A DNA stretch of 64,000 nucleotides from Sulfurovum sp. TSL1 (GTDB taxonomy: Bacteria; Campylobacterota; Campylobacteria; Campylobacterales; Sulfurovaceae): positions 1,037,106 through 1,101,105 of the forward strand of contig NZ_BPFI01000001.1 of assembly GCF_019972135.1 (NCBI RefSeq). Reading direction: 5' to 3'. A program made the position numbers and the translations under genes. The notes under the pieces are model-generated. The model saw only the letters and a list, made by a program, of their open reading frames with translations, was not told the DNA's origin and searched no databases. Positions 52,641 to 62,124 of the stretch are shown here, piece by piece (within the stretch, counting starts at the first letter, position 1; each line of letters starts with the position of its first letter).

Positions 52641-52941
52641 TTAGATGGTCCTAGTGAAATTATAATGGCTATTATTTTACCTAAATATTCGTTAAGAGTG
52701 AGATGGGCACCTATAGTGTTGCCTGCCAGCTGTCAAAATATCTGAGCTCACTCTCCTCATTGTATGGTTTTTACACAAAACCTCATAAAAATATCTTAAA
52801 TCGTCATACGTTTAAAAATAGCCGCACATTTTTTGTATACTGCAAACATAAATAACCCGGATAGGTTAACACAGCAAAGAAAAGCAATGAAACTCCGTGA
52901 TCGGTTATTTGATTGCCCATTCTAATATGAGGGAAAATGGT
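52641..52941. other. 301-bp divergent spacer between glyS and the HPP gene
   Basis: No gene seen. It contains an 8-bp inverted repeat AGAGTGAG (52695-52702) and CTCACTCT (52747-52754) around a 44-nt region with GGCA/TGCC pairing, and an AT-rich tract with TGTATAC (about 52835) before the HPP gene. The same arms, in opposite order, occur in the repeat at 38371. Function unknown; leader structure or terminator-like element are options. Confidence 0.4.
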
Positions 52942-53490
52942 ATGAAGCATTACTTTTTACGTATGAAAACAAAGGGGCATTGTCCTCCAAGAAAACCGAT
53001 CAGAAAGATCATATGGTCATGGATAGGGGCATTTTTAGGGATACTCTCCATTGCGTATTTAGGAGAAGTATGGAACAGCCATGACAAAGCTTCTTTATTT
53101 TTGATAGGCTCTTTCGGGGCATCCGCAGTTTTGATCTACGGGGCTCCTTTGGTAGAGTTTTCACAGCCAAGAAATTTGATCGGGGGACATGTATTTTCAG
53201 CACTGGTTGGTGTCACGATAGCTTTACTATGTAAAGAACATATGATTCTTGCCAGTGCATTGGCCGTATCATTGGCTGTTGCGGTGATGCATTTGACAAG
53301 AACCCTACATCCTCCCGGAGGTGCAACCGCTTTGATCGCCGTGATTGGTGGGGACAGTATACAGGATTTGGGATATTGGTATGCAGTAAGCCCGGTATTG
53401 ATCGGTGCTTTTCTTATGTTACTGGTAGCTTTATTTGTCAACAATATGTCCATTGATCCCAAAAGGCATTATCCTGTCTACTGGGTATAA
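52942..53490 (+). CDS. HPP-family integral membrane protein, possible nitrite transporter
   Basis: 182 aa from ATG 52942 (MKHYFLRMKTKG), behind GAGGG at 8 bp; upstream in-frame ATGs lack an RBS. Four hydrophobic helices and the family signature LHPPGGATALIAV, plus FGASAVLIYGAPLVEFSQPRNLIGGH. HPP proteins of chloroplasts and cyanobacteria have been shown to transport nitrite, and the window encodes a NarB/NirA pathway, so nitrite movement is a fair inference. It is 35 kb from that island and lacks the palindromic operator. Confidence 0.88.
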   Translation: MKHYFLRMKTKGHCPPRKPIRKIIWSWIGAFLGILSIAYLGEVWNSHDKASLFLIGSFGASAVLIYGAPLVEFSQPRNLIGGHVFSALVGVTIALLCKEHMILASALAVSLAVAVMHLTRTLHPPGGATALIAVIGGDSIQDLGYWYAVSPVLIGAFLMLLVALFVNNMSIDPKRHYPVYWV

Positions 53491-53551
53491 AATGCTGACC
53501 AATAGCTCCAGCTAACCAAATAGGTCTGTCATTGTGGTAGGTGAAGAGGGA

Positions 53552-53698
53552 TCAGTGTTCCCCGCTCTCATCATCCTGCATATCTATACGTCTGCCTTCA
53601 TCATCAAATTTACTTTTATAATAATTTTTCACGATGCCAAATGTTATAAATACAAATAAAAATACAGCAATGATATAAAGGATATCTCCAAACAGCAT
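53552..53698 (-). CDS. 48-residue single-pass membrane protein
   Basis: Small frame starting one base after the trmL stop (TAA-C-ATG): MLFGDILYIIAVFLFVFITF, then IVKNYYKSKFDDEGRRIDMQ and an acidic end (DDESGEH). One membrane helix near the N-terminus and a charged cytoplasmic or periplasmic tail. The SD is weak, so translation may be coupled to trmL. No family recognised; coding status rests on the clean helix-plus-tail design and tight spacing. Confidence 0.6.
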   Translation of the reverse strand: MLFGDILYIIAVFLFVFITFGIVKNYYKSKFDDEGRRIDMQDDESGEH

Positions 53699-53699
53699 G

Positions 53700-54191
53700 T
53701 TATTGCTCTAGCGTATTGGCTATGGTGATCTTTTCAAACCCTTCATAGTTTTGACGGAGTGCATCATAGATGACGATACCCACACTCACACCAAGGTTCA
53801 AACTTCTGCCTTTTCCACCCATTGGTATGGTGATACACTGCTCCGGGTTGTCAAGTAGTACTTGTTCATTGATCCCTCTGGTCTCAGAACCAAAGAGAAT
53901 GTGATCACCCTTTTTAAATGGTGCGTTAAAGTAGAGATTATCCGTTTTCGTTGTAGCCATATAACTGTTTTGGGTGATAGGATGTGCTTTAAGGTATTCC
54001 TCAAAGCTCTCCCATACTACCAGATCAAGATGTTTCCAATAATCAAGTCCGGCACGCTTTACCGCTTTATCATCAATATCAAATCCGAGTGGTTTGATAA
54101 GATGCAGTGTCGCACCGAGATTGACACATAGACGGCCTATGGTACCCGTGTTTTGGGGAATTTTTGGTTCAACTAAAACGATATTAAACAT
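53700..54191 (-). CDS. trmL: tRNA (cytidine/uridine34-2'-O)-methyltransferase TrmL
   Basis: 163-aa SPOUT-class methyltransferase: FNIVLVEPKIPQNTGTIGRLCVNLGATLHLIKPLGF at the N-terminus, LFGSETRGINEQVL, and the knot segment IPMGGKGRSLNLGVSVGIVIYDALRQ. Acts at the wobble position of tRNA-Leu isoacceptors. Confidence 0.95.
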   Translation of the reverse strand: MFNIVLVEPKIPQNTGTIGRLCVNLGATLHLIKPLGFDIDDKAVKRAGLDYWKHLDLVVWESFEEYLKAHPITQNSYMATTKTDNLYFNAPFKKGDHILFGSETRGINEQVLLDNPEQCITIPMGGKGRSLNLGVSVGIVIYDALRQNYEGFEKITIANTLEQ

Positions 54192-54238
54192 GGAGTAACT
54201 TACCTTTCTCTATCATTAAATCACACATCGTGTGTCTT

Positions 54239-54350
54239 GTCGTGGCGAACGCCCTTGAAAGCGAAGCGATTCGAGAGCCACGACGCTTTTTTGCTTCGTT
54301 TTTTCTAAAAAAATGAAGGGAGAAACAATACCTCAGTCCAAATATGAGGA
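54239..54350. repeat. Structured intergenic repeat, copy 2
   Basis: GTCGTGGC (54239-54246) and GCCACGAC (54277-54284) form the stem around GAACGCCCTTGAAAGCGAAG plus CGATTCGAGA; then GCTTTTTTGCTTCGTTTTTTCT and AAAAAAATGAAGGGAGAAACAA. Loop and tail match copy 1 (45323), whereas both stem arms differ between copies yet stay complementary. It fills most of the spacer between purU and trmL. Confidence 0.75.
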
Positions 54351-54376
54351 AATGTATCAAAAATTTCAATTTATTA

Positions 54377-55213
54377 TTAAAAGACTACCGTCTTATTACC
54401 GTTGACAAACACTCTGTCATGAAGTACCAGTGCCAAAGCGCGTGAAAGTACTATCTTTTCCACATCACGTCCTGCTCTTTGCATATCTTTCCATGAAAGG
54501 CGATGATTGACCGGGATCACATCTTGCGCGATGATCGGTCCTTCATCCAGGTCATCCGTTACAAAGTGTGCTGTAGCCCCTATGATCTTTACACCTCTTT
54601 CAAACGCCTGCTTATAGGGATTGGCACCTATGAACGCAGGAAGGAAAGAGTGGTGAATATTAATGATCTTTTCCGGATAGGCCTTGACAAACTCAGATGT
54701 AAGTATACGCATATACTTTGCAAGCACGATATAGTCAAAGTCAAATTCGCTTATCAGTTTCATTACATGTTCTTCATGCTCTTCTCTGCTCATACCCTCT
54801 GCCGGGACATGAAAAAACGGGATATCAAATCTGCGTACGAAGTTCTCAAGCGTATCATGGTTGGCAATAACACACTCAATCTGTGCATCCAGTTCACCAT
54901 TTGCATGACGTACAAGAATATCACCAAGGGCATGGGACTCTTTGGTAGCCATAAGAATGATTTTCTTGTCTTTTGGTTCCGCGACCCTGATATGTGCATC
55001 CTCAGGTGCAACCGTTTTTAGTTCTTCAAGTAACTCCTGAATATCAAACATGCCTGAAACAACTGTACGCATAAAAAAACGTCCCTGTTCTTTGTCAACA
55101 AATTCACGGTTATTATCGATATTTAAATCTCTGTCATAGAATACTTTGGAAATCTTATATACTAACCCTTTTGAATCTTCACAGTCAATTAAAACTCTTG
55201 CTTTTTTTACCAT
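54377..55213 (-). CDS. purU: Formyltetrahydrofolate deformylase
   Basis: 278 aa: N-terminal ACT domain (RVLIDCEDSKGLVYKISKVFYDRDLNI) and C-terminal formyl-hydrolase domain with LAKYMRILT, INIHHSFLPAFIGANPYKQAFERGVKIIGATAHFVTDDLDEGPIIAQD. Releases formate from 10-formyl-THF, balancing one-carbon pools with purine synthesis. Full length. Confidence 0.96.
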   Translation of the reverse strand: MVKKARVLIDCEDSKGLVYKISKVFYDRDLNIDNNREFVDKEQGRFFMRTVVSGMFDIQELLEELKTVAPEDAHIRVAEPKDKKIILMATKESHALGDILVRHANGELDAQIECVIANHDTLENFVRRFDIPFFHVPAEGMSREEHEEHVMKLISEFDFDYIVLAKYMRILTSEFVKAYPEKIINIHHSFLPAFIGANPYKQAFERGVKIIGATAHFVTDDLDEGPIIAQDVIPVNHRLSWKDMQRAGRDVEKIVLSRALALVLHDRVFVNGNKTVVF

Positions 55214-55249
55214 ATTTACCCTAGTTGCTATTGAATTGTAAAATTATAC

Positions 55250-56398
55250 CTATTTTTCTTTCAAACTCATGATTTTCTCTTCAGTCCGCCTCTGAAGTTC
55301 ATCACCTAAAGCTTTACCCGAAAACCCTTCAGCCATCAACTGAGCGGGGATGACACCTCTGTCAAAAGGTTTATCCCATACATCCAGTTTCTTTGCTACA
55401 GCTATGACGTCTTTATGATAGTTCCCTACATACTCTATGATGCCCTCTTTGAGTGAAAGATGTGCTATGAAAGAGACGGTAACATCTGTAGGCAATGGTG
55501 GTGCTGCCACTTTTTTATAGTAAACGGCGGGTGCGCCCAATCTTTCCAAGATTTCTGTGATATCCAATGAGAAATATGATTTGCAGATAAAAAGAAAATA
55601 ATAGGGTCTTAGGGCTTCTACAAAGTTTTTTTGACTCCTTTGCAGTATCCTGCTTAATACGATAAAGGATCTCTTTCCCATATCTTCGTTAAAAAGCTGT
55701 TTGCCTATACCCAGAGCCAGTAGATAATAAAGGCCATAGTGCAAGTAGCTTCCCATGAACATTTTCTCAAACTCTTTAAAAAGACGTTCCTTAGGCAGAT
55801 CATCCAAAGAGATACCCTGACAAAGCCTACAGCTCTCTTCTTCCACTTTAAACCCAAAACGTGCAGCAAACTGCATGGCACGCAGAACACGCAGACTGTC
55901 CTCTACAAATGATCTTTTATCGACAACACGCAGTATTTTATCTTCAAGGTCTTTCAACCCGTCCCAAAAGTCAAGTATACGTTCATTTTGAATGTCATAC
56001 ATCAATGCATTGATCGTAAAATCCCTTCTTCTGGATGCTTCTTTCTCTTCTGTGGCCAAAGAGACTTCAAAACCGCGATGTCCTTTGGACACTTTTTGTT
56101 CCGTCCGGGGCAAGGAAATATCCAGATCATGGTACTTATAGACAAAAAAACTTTTTCCTACCCCCTGTGCACCCAAATGCTCCATCGCAGTTTCAAAATC
56201 CTCTATACTGATCCCAAAACACTCGATGTCATAATCTTTACACGTATCTCCCAACATACGATCACGTACAGCACCACCGACAATGTAACATTTCGCATGA
56301 TAATATTGTGTCAAATGCTCTGTCACTGTTTTGATGTTTTGAAGTATATGGGGATCGGTTTGAGAGAAAAAATTCGGAAAAGATTTGATAGTGGGCAT
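55250..56398 (-). CDS. cca: CCA tRNA nucleotidyltransferase / poly(A) polymerase family protein
   Basis: 382 aa from ATG 56398 (MPTIKSFPNFF) behind AAAGGG; a longer frame to 56437 is less likely. Class II nucleotidyltransferase head IVGGAVRDRMLGDTCKDYDIECFG with the catalytic DxD, the RRDFTINALMYD motif, and RVLRAMQFAARFGF for the neck. It probably repairs tRNA 3' CCA ends; poly(A) polymerase cannot be excluded from sequence alone. Confidence 0.92.
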   Translation of the reverse strand: MPTIKSFPNFFSQTDPHILQNIKTVTEHLTQYYHAKCYIVGGAVRDRMLGDTCKDYDIECFGISIEDFETAMEHLGAQGVGKSFFVYKYHDLDISLPRTEQKVSKGHRGFEVSLATEEKEASRRRDFTINALMYDIQNERILDFWDGLKDLEDKILRVVDKRSFVEDSLRVLRAMQFAARFGFKVEEESCRLCQGISLDDLPKERLFKEFEKMFMGSYLHYGLYYLLALGIGKQLFNEDMGKRSFIVLSRILQRSQKNFVEALRPYYFLFICKSYFSLDITEILERLGAPAVYYKKVAAPPLPTDVTVSFIAHLSLKEGIIEYVGNYHKDVIAVAKKLDVWDKPFDRGVIPAQLMAEGFSGKALGDELQRRTEEKIMSLKEK

Positions 56399-56430
56399 GG
56401 TATCCCTTTTAAAATCATTGGAAGTTAGAA

Positions 56431-56453
56431 GAGCCAACTCTCAAAGTCGGCTC
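56431..56453 (-). terminator. Terminator hairpin after leuB
   Basis: On the minus strand GAGCCGACT pairs with AGTTGGCTC (one G-T pair) and is followed by the T-rich TTCT. It separates leuDB from the cca gene. Confidence 0.6.
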
Positions 56454-56471
56454 GATAGCAGCGTTTAAGTC

Positions 56472-57542
56472 CTATTTGGATGCATAGTCAGCGATAATAT
56501 CACCGATCTCACTACACGTACAGATCTCTTTCGCATCATAATCACCGATGTCACCTGTACGATACCCTTCGCTCAATGCTTTTTTGATCGCATTGTCTAT
56601 TTTATCTGCGGCTTCATTTTCACCTAAAGCATAACGAAGCATCATACTTGCAGATGAAATGGTTGCCAACGGATTGGCGATGCCCTGTCCGGCGATATCC
56701 GGTGCAGAACCGTGAATAGGTTCAAACAATCCTACACCTGTACCTGTACTGGCACTAGGAAGAAGTCCGATAGATCCGCTTAACATACTCGCAGCATCTG
56801 AAAGAATATCACCAAAGATATTTCCCGTCAAGATCACATCAAACTGCTTAGGATCACGGATAAGCTGCATCGCTGCATTGTCTACATACATATGAGAAAG
56901 TTCCACTTCCGGGTAATCTTTAGAGACCTCTTCTACGATCTCTCTCCAGAACTGGCTGACTTCAAGTACATTGGCTTTATCTACTGAACAGATACGTTTT
57001 TTACGTTTCATAGCGATGTCAAATGCCACGATAGCGATACGTTTGACCTCTTCTCTTGTATAGATCATGGTATTGAATGCATTGTCTTTATTCAGTTCTC
57101 TTGGCTGACCGAAATAGATACCACCAGTCAGTTCACGTACGACCATGATATCTACACCTTTAATGATCTTAGGCTTAAGACTGGATGCATTCACCAGCTC
57201 ATCATAGACCATAGCCGGTCTCAGGTTTGCAAATGTTCCCATCTCTTTACGAAGTCCCAAAAGCCCTGTTTCAGGACGTAAATGTCTCTCAAGTGTGTCC
57301 CATTTCGGTCCGCCTATCGCACCGAATAGCACAGCGTCACATTTCTTTACACCCTGGATCGTCTCTTCAGGGAGTGGAACACCCGTTTCATCGATCGCGG
57401 CACCGCCAAGCAGCATCTCTTCATACTTCAGGTTAAACCCTTGTGTGACAGAGACCGCATCCAATACTTTGATGGCTTCATCAATAATTTCAGGACCGAT
57501 CCCGTCACCTTTAATTACACCGATTTTATAACTTTTACCCAT
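56472..57542 (-). CDS. leuB: 3-isopropylmalate dehydrogenase
   Basis: 356 aa from ATG 57542 ([20 protein letters not shown]) following GAAGG; upstream in-frame codons up to 57590 would overlap leuD. Leucine biosynthesis, oxidative decarboxylation with [33 protein letters not shown], and [19 protein letters not shown] are classical. Four bases after the leuD stop. Confidence 0.96.
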   Translation of the reverse strand: MGKSYKIGVIKGDGIGPEIIDEAIKVLDAVSVTQGFNLKYEEMLLGGAAIDETGVPLPEETIQGVKKCDAVLFGAIGGPKWDTLERHLRPETGLLGLRKEMGTFANLRPAMVYDELVNASSLKPKIIKGVDIMVVRELTGGIYFGQPRELNKDNAFNTMIYTREEVKRIAIVAFDIAMKRKKRICSVDKANVLEVSQFWREIVEEVSKDYPEVELSHMYVDNAAMQLIRDPKQFDVILTGNIFGDILSDAASMLSGSIGLLPSASTGTGVGLFEPIHGSAPDIAGQGIANPLATISSASMMLRYALGENEAADKIDNAIKKALSEGYRTGDIGDYDAKEICTCSEIGDIIADYASK

Positions 57543-57546
57543 ATGA

Positions 57547-58050
57547 TTATGCCTTCGCTTCTTTTTTATTTTCAATCTCTTTTTTCGCAAATGCTATCAG
57601 TCCGCCTGCATCTACCAACTCTTGCATGAATTCAGGAATCGGAGAGAACTTATAGGTTTTAGCCTGTGTGACATTGATCACTTCTCCCGCATCCATATCG
57701 ATTCTCACAACATCACCTTCATTGATCTCAGATGCCTCTTTGAGTTCAAAAATAGGCAGTCCCATATTAAATGCATTTCTGTAAAAGATACGTGCAAATG
57801 TAGGCGCGATCACAGCACTTACACCGGCTGCTTTTAATGCGATAGGTGCATGCTCACGGCTTGAACCGCAACCAAAGTTCTCACCGGCAACGATAATGTC
57901 GCCCTCTTTCATTTTCGAAACAAACTCAGGGTCTGCATCTTCCATTACATATTTTGCCAATTCCGATGGCTCACTTGTATTAAGATATCTTGCTGCGATG
58001 ATCAAATCAGTATCGATATTGTCACCAAATTTCCAAACTTTACCTTGCAA
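57547..58050 (-). CDS. leuD: 3-isopropylmalate dehydratase small subunit
   Basis: 167 aa: [42 protein letters not shown], and [15 protein letters not shown] are family markers. The large subunit leuC is not adjacent. A TATAAT -10 box on the minus strand (58175-58180) lies about 125 bp upstream. Confidence 0.95.
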   Translation of the reverse strand: MQGKVWKFGDNIDTDLIIAARYLNTSEPSELAKYVMEDADPEFVSKMKEGDIIVAGENFGCGSSREHAPIALKAAGVSAVIAPTFARIFYRNAFNMGLPIFELKEASEINEGDVVRIDMDAGEVINVTQAKTYKFSPIPEFMQELVDAGGLIAFAKKEIENKKEAKA

Positions 58051-58174
58051 AGTATTATCCTTTTTACTACTATCTCCTTACAAAACAGACTGATGTCTCT
58101 TTGTAATTCCTCTCACCAAAATGACCTTAAAACAGTTTAACATTTTAGATATTGATACGATAAAAATTTTCGCG

Positions 58175-58239
58175 ATTATAACCAAAAAAAGGAAAATTAA
58201 CAAATTCCGTGCCAAAAACTAATAAAATTTCGGTATAAT
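58175..58239. promoter_or_regulatory. Divergent -10 boxes for leuD and rpoD
   Basis: ATTATA at 58175-58180 (TATAAT on the minus strand, leuDB) and TATAAT at 58234-58239 (plus strand, rpoD, about 50 bp before the ATG). The rpoD leader contains a 9-bp direct repeat AGGTTTTCA (58259-58267 and 58281-58289), the second overlapping the Shine-Dalgarno. Confidence 0.6.
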
Positions 58240-58289
58240 ACATTTTAATATCTCCAAGAGGTTTTCACCTCACACATCAAAGGTTTTCA

Positions 58290-60149
58290 ATGGCACCAAA
58301 AGACAGTATGAAGAGTATAGAAACGTTAATTCAGTCTAAGAAAAAAGGTGATGTGGTCACACTAGAGAACATCGCAAAAGAATTTATCAAACAACCGACT
58401 GCAGCGCAAGCTAAAAAGATCCATAAACTTGCCTCCGATACCAATATAGAAATCGTTTCTGCATCAGAATATGCAAAGTTTGTCACAACAAAAGAGAAAA
58501 AAAGAAAAGAAGATGCAAGAAAAAAACTTGTAGAAGGCAATGCAGAAGATGAGTTTGATCTTCATAAAGAAAAAGAACTTCTTGAGTGGAGCCGTTCCGA
58601 CAGCCCTGTCAGAATGTACCTACGTGAAATGGGAAAGATCCCTCTACTGACCAAAGAGGAAGAGGTTGATCTCTCCAAGCGTATCGAAGAGGGAGAAGAT
58701 ATCATCATCGATGCGATCTGTTCCGTCCCTTACCTTATAGGCTACATCATCAACTATAAAGAACCTTTATTGAATCGTGAAAGACGTGTAAAAGAACTTT
58801 TCAAAAGCTTTGAAGACGACAAATCAGATAAAGATGATTCTGATGATGATGATAATGACGATAATGACGATAATGAAACAACAAGTGCACCTAAAGATGA
58901 TAAAAGGGTCAAACAGGTAGTTGACAGCTTTAAGCGCCTTGAAAAAGCAAAAAAAGAGTGGATGAAGGCACGTGAAGACCTCGATACTTTTTTGGAAACG
59001 GAAACAGATGAAGTCAAGATCCTTCATGAACGTCTTAAGATCGCCTTTAAAAAAGAGGCCCTCAAAGCGGCACTTTTAAATCTTGGGCCAACCTCTAAAC
59101 TGATCAATGAACTTGTAAAAGCCATGGAAACGGCACTGAAGAGTGATGACAGTTTTGAGAAAGAGCTTAAACGTTTAGAGTATAAACTGCCACTTTTCAA
59201 TGATACACTCAAAGCCAATCATAAAAAACTGCTTGACAATATCATCAAGATGGATAAAGACGATATCATTGATGCCGTACCAGAGACGACCATGGTAAGC
59301 ACTTATGTTGAGATCAAAAAACTTTTTGAGACCAGAGAAGCAAGTAAAGGCGGATTTGATCTTTCTGAAGAGAAACTCCAGGAGATTTTGGAACAGATCC
59401 GTCAAGGTAAAGCGAAAAGTGAAGTAGCCAAGACAAGAATGGCAAAATCCAACCTTAGATTGGTTGTTTCTATCGCTAAACGTTATACGAACCGAGGGCT
59501 TCCGTTCCTTGACCTCATCCAGGAAGGGAACATCGGTCTGATGAAGGCTGTTGATAAATTTGAATATGAAAAAGGGTACAAATTTTCAACCTATGCAACA
59601 TGGTGGATACGCCAGGCGATCTCCAGAGCCATTGCAGATCAGGCAAGAACGATCCGTATCCCTATTCACATGATAGAGACGATCAACCGTATCAACAAGA
59701 TCATCAGGAAACACCTTCAGGAGACAGGAAAAGAGCCGGATCTTGACACGATCGCTGAAGAAGTGGGACTCTCTGTGGATAAAGTGAAAAATGTCATCAA
59801 GATCACTAAAGAGCCTGTCAGCCTTGAAACACCGGTAGGGGATGAAGATGATGGTAGATTTGGTGACTTCATTGAAGATAAAACGACACTCAGCCCAACC
59901 GATGTGGTACTCAAAGATGACCTGAACAACCAGATAGATGACGTACTTGATCAGCTGAATGAAAGAGAAAAAGCCGTGATCCGTATGCGTTTTGGTCTGC
60001 TTGAAGATGAGAGTGACAGAACACTTGAAGAGATCGGTAAAGAGCTTAGTGTGACACGTGAGAGAGTAAGACAGATAGAATCTTCTGCGATCAAGAAACT
60101 TAAGCACCCTAAAGTGGGAAGAAAACTTAAAAATTACATTGAAGAATAA
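58290..60149 (+). CDS. rpoD: RNA polymerase primary sigma factor RpoD
   Basis: 619 aa. Region 1.1-like N-terminus ([20 protein letters not shown]); region 1.2 with [32 protein letters not shown]; a long non-conserved region holding an extremely acidic stretch (residues about 180-200, mostly D/N). Region 2 has [57 protein letters not shown]. Region 4 has [25 protein letters not shown]. It reads the TATAAT promoters seen through the window. Confidence 0.97.
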   Translation: MAPKDSMKSIETLIQSKKKGDVVTLENIAKEFIKQPTAAQAKKIHKLASDTNIEIVSASEYAKFVTTKEKKRKEDARKKLVEGNAEDEFDLHKEKELLEWSRSDSPVRMYLREMGKIPLLTKEEEVDLSKRIEEGEDIIIDAICSVPYLIGYIINYKEPLLNRERRVKELFKSFEDDKSDKDDSDDDDNDDNDDNETTSAPKDDKRVKQVVDSFKRLEKAKKEWMKAREDLDTFLETETDEVKILHERLKIAFKKEALKAALLNLGPTSKLINELVKAMETALKSDDSFEKELKRLEYKLPLFNDTLKANHKKLLDNIIKMDKDDIIDAVPETTMVSTYVEIKKLFETREASKGGFDLSEEKLQEILEQIRQGKAKSEVAKTRMAKSNLRLVVSIAKRYTNRGLPFLDLIQEGNIGLMKAVDKFEYEKGYKFSTYATWWIRQAISRAIADQARTIRIPIHMIETINRINKIIRKHLQETGKEPDLDTIAEEVGLSVDKVKNVIKITKEPVSLETPVGDEDDGRFGDFIEDKTTLSPTDVVLKDDLNNQIDDVLDQLNEREKAVIRMRFGLLEDESDRTLEEIGKELSVTRERVRQIESSAIKKLKHPKVGRKLKNYIEE

Positions 60150-60169
60150 TTCTTCAACCAACTGTTAAC

Positions 60170-60919
60170 ATGTCTGAACCTAGATTTTTTGCCCTTATTA
60201 TAGGTACAGAGATCCTAAACCGTCGAAGGGCTGATAGGCATTTTGACTTTGTCACCAGAGCTCTAGCCGAAAAGGGTCACAAACTCACCGGTTCTTTTAT
60301 TATAGAGGATGACCCTGCGCTTATTGTTCAAACGATCCAATTTATCGCTTCACAGGAAAATCCTCTGCTCTTCTCTTTTGGCGGTATAGGCTCAACACCT
60401 GATGACCATACCAGAAAATGTGCGGCTATAGCACTGAGAGATGGACTTCTTCACGTACATGAAGAAGCCAAAGCGATCATCGTCAACAAACTGGGTGAGA
60501 AGGCCTACCCCTACTCTGTACGTATGGCAGAACTCCCCGAAGGTGCAACACTCCTGGAGAACCCGATCAATCAAATGCCTGCTTTTGCAGTGGATGAACG
60601 CTATTTCTTTATGCCTGGTTTTCCGGAGATGAGCCATCCTATGGTGACTGAAATTTTAGAAAAGATCATACCGTATAAAAAAGAAACATTCCGACATACT
60701 CTCACCGCACACTGCAAAGAAAATATTTTTATAGAATTAATGGAAAGTATGCCTAAGGGTGTGGAATTCTCTTCTCTACCAAAACGCTACAGTGATAGCT
60801 GGAGGGTTACGATCTCCGTAGCATCAGAGGATAAAGTATTAGCGAAAGCATCATTTGATAAGTATGTCAATCTCCTTGAAAATAAAGATATTATCTATAC
60901 ACTGAATGATGGTGAATAG
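60170..60919 (+). CDS. MoCF-biosynthesis/CinA-like domain protein
   Basis: 249 aa with a MoCF (MogA/CinA-type) domain: ALIIGTEILNRRRADRHFDFVTRALAEKG, and FSFGGIGSTPDDHTRKCAAIAL, the molybdopterin-binding GGxGxTxDD-like signature. The C-terminal nicotinamide-amidase domain of full CinA is absent. It follows rpoD by 20 bp. Whether it serves molybdopterin synthesis (needed by NarB) or pyridine nucleotide repair cannot be told. Confidence 0.85.
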   Translation: MSEPRFFALIIGTEILNRRRADRHFDFVTRALAEKGHKLTGSFIIEDDPALIVQTIQFIASQENPLLFSFGGIGSTPDDHTRKCAAIALRDGLLHVHEEAKAIIVNKLGEKAYPYSVRMAELPEGATLLENPINQMPAFAVDERYFFMPGFPEMSHPMVTEILEKIIPYKKETFRHTLTAHCKENIFIELMESMPKGVEFSSLPKRYSDSWRVTISVASEDKVLAKASFDKYVNLLENKDIIYTLNDGE

Positions 60920-60924
60920 AACTT

Positions 60925-62124
60925 ATGACCTATTTAGACACCTTGAAACATCCTGTTATAAGACGGCTCTCACTCATCCAGTTTATCTCATACTTTGGTA
61001 CATGGTTTTCTCAAGTAGCTATCTTCTCCATGATAGTCTCTTTTGGTGCAAGTGAAGTCACCATCGCTCTCACTGCAGCAATGGCCATGCTGCCTGCAGT
61101 AATACTTGCACCGATCATAGGACTCATTGTAGATCGTATAGAGTTTAAAAAACTGATGAGTGTTCTACTGCTTATTGAAATTTCAATGACGCTTGGATTT
61201 ATATTTATAAACTCATTAGCATATGTATGGATCTTGATGATACTTATTTTTATCCGCTCAGCTGCAGCCTCTCTGCTCTTCTCGGCAGAGATGGCACTCT
61301 TCCCCAAACTGGTATCCGGAAAGATGCTGAAAAATACGAATGAGATACACTCGGTGATCTGGTCACTTTGTTATGCATTAGGTATGGCCGCTGGAGGGAT
61401 CGTCACCCATTATGTAGGTTTTGACCTAGCTTTTATCATAGATGCGATGCTCTACACTGTAGCGGTACTTTTACTGATAGGGTTACATATTTCCATAGAA
61501 AAAATTACCCATGTTGAATCAAATATGCAGATGCTTAAAGATGGATTCAACTACATCCTATCACAAAAAAAGATACAACATCTCATACTTTTACATGCTG
61601 CCATAGGTCTTACCTCTTTTGATGCACTCGTCACCTTGCTTGCAGATTTTCAATACAAAGAGTTTATAGCTGTACCACTTGCTATCGGTTGGATGAATGC
61701 CACAAGAGCTTTAGGTTTAATGATCGGTCCTTTTATCATCGGCAGGATCATCTCCAAAAACAATTTACATTACATTTTCATACTGCAGGGACTGGCTATT
61801 ATGCTTTGGTCCTTTTTAGAATTTAATTTTTATCTGGCACTGATAGGACTTTTTATTACTGGTCTGTTCATTACGACATTATGGTCCTATACCTATTTAC
61901 TCATTCAAGAAGAGACAGAAAGGAGATACATGGGAAGGGTCATCTCTTACAATGACATGATCTTTATGCTTTCAAATGTCATAACAGCACTCTTCATTGG
62001 ATATGCAGCAAAATGGGGGTTATCGCTTGAAAGTATTACATTTACTTTAGGTTTTGGCTTTATTGTTTTTGCAACGTATTATCATTGGTTTAAAAAGCGA
62101 TACATTGATGAAAACAACCAATAG
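60925..62124 (+). CDS. MFS transporter, MFS_3/enterobactin-exporter-like
   Basis: 399 aa with about 12 membrane helices and the N-terminal RRLSLIQFISYFGTWFSQVAIFSMI segment common in MFS_3 (EntS-like) exporters. The helix 2-3 loop is VDRIEFKKLM and helix 10-11 loop QEETERRYMGRV. Substrate unknown. Five bases after the MoCF gene. Confidence 0.88.
   Translation: MTYLDTLKHPVIRRLSLIQFISYFGTWFSQVAIFSMIVSFGASEVTIALTAAMAMLPAVILAPIIGLIVDRIEFKKLMSVLLLIEISMTLGFIFINSLAYVWILMILIFIRSAAASLLFSAEMALFPKLVSGKMLKNTNEIHSVIWSLCYALGMAAGGIVTHYVGFDLAFIIDAMLYTVAVLLLIGLHISIEKITHVESNMQMLKDGFNYILSQKKIQHLILLHAAIGLTSFDALVTLLADFQYKEFIAVPLAIGWMNATRALGLMIGPFIIGRIISKNNLHYIFILQGLAIMLWSFLEFNFYLALIGLFITGLFITTLWSYTYLLIQEETERRYMGRVISYNDMIFMLSNVITALFIGYAAKWGLSLESITFTLGFGFIVFATYYHWFKKRYIDENNQ

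Noticed and set aside
52695-52754. TPP-riboswitch-like strings (CTGAG, GGGCACC)
   Set aside because: The conserved core and order of the TPP aptamer are missing and the downstream gene is not thiamine-related.
58754-59218. Minus-strand Ser/Leu-rich frames opposite rpoD
   Set aside because: They are shadows of the Asp/Glu/Lys-rich rpoD reading frame, including its acidic insert.
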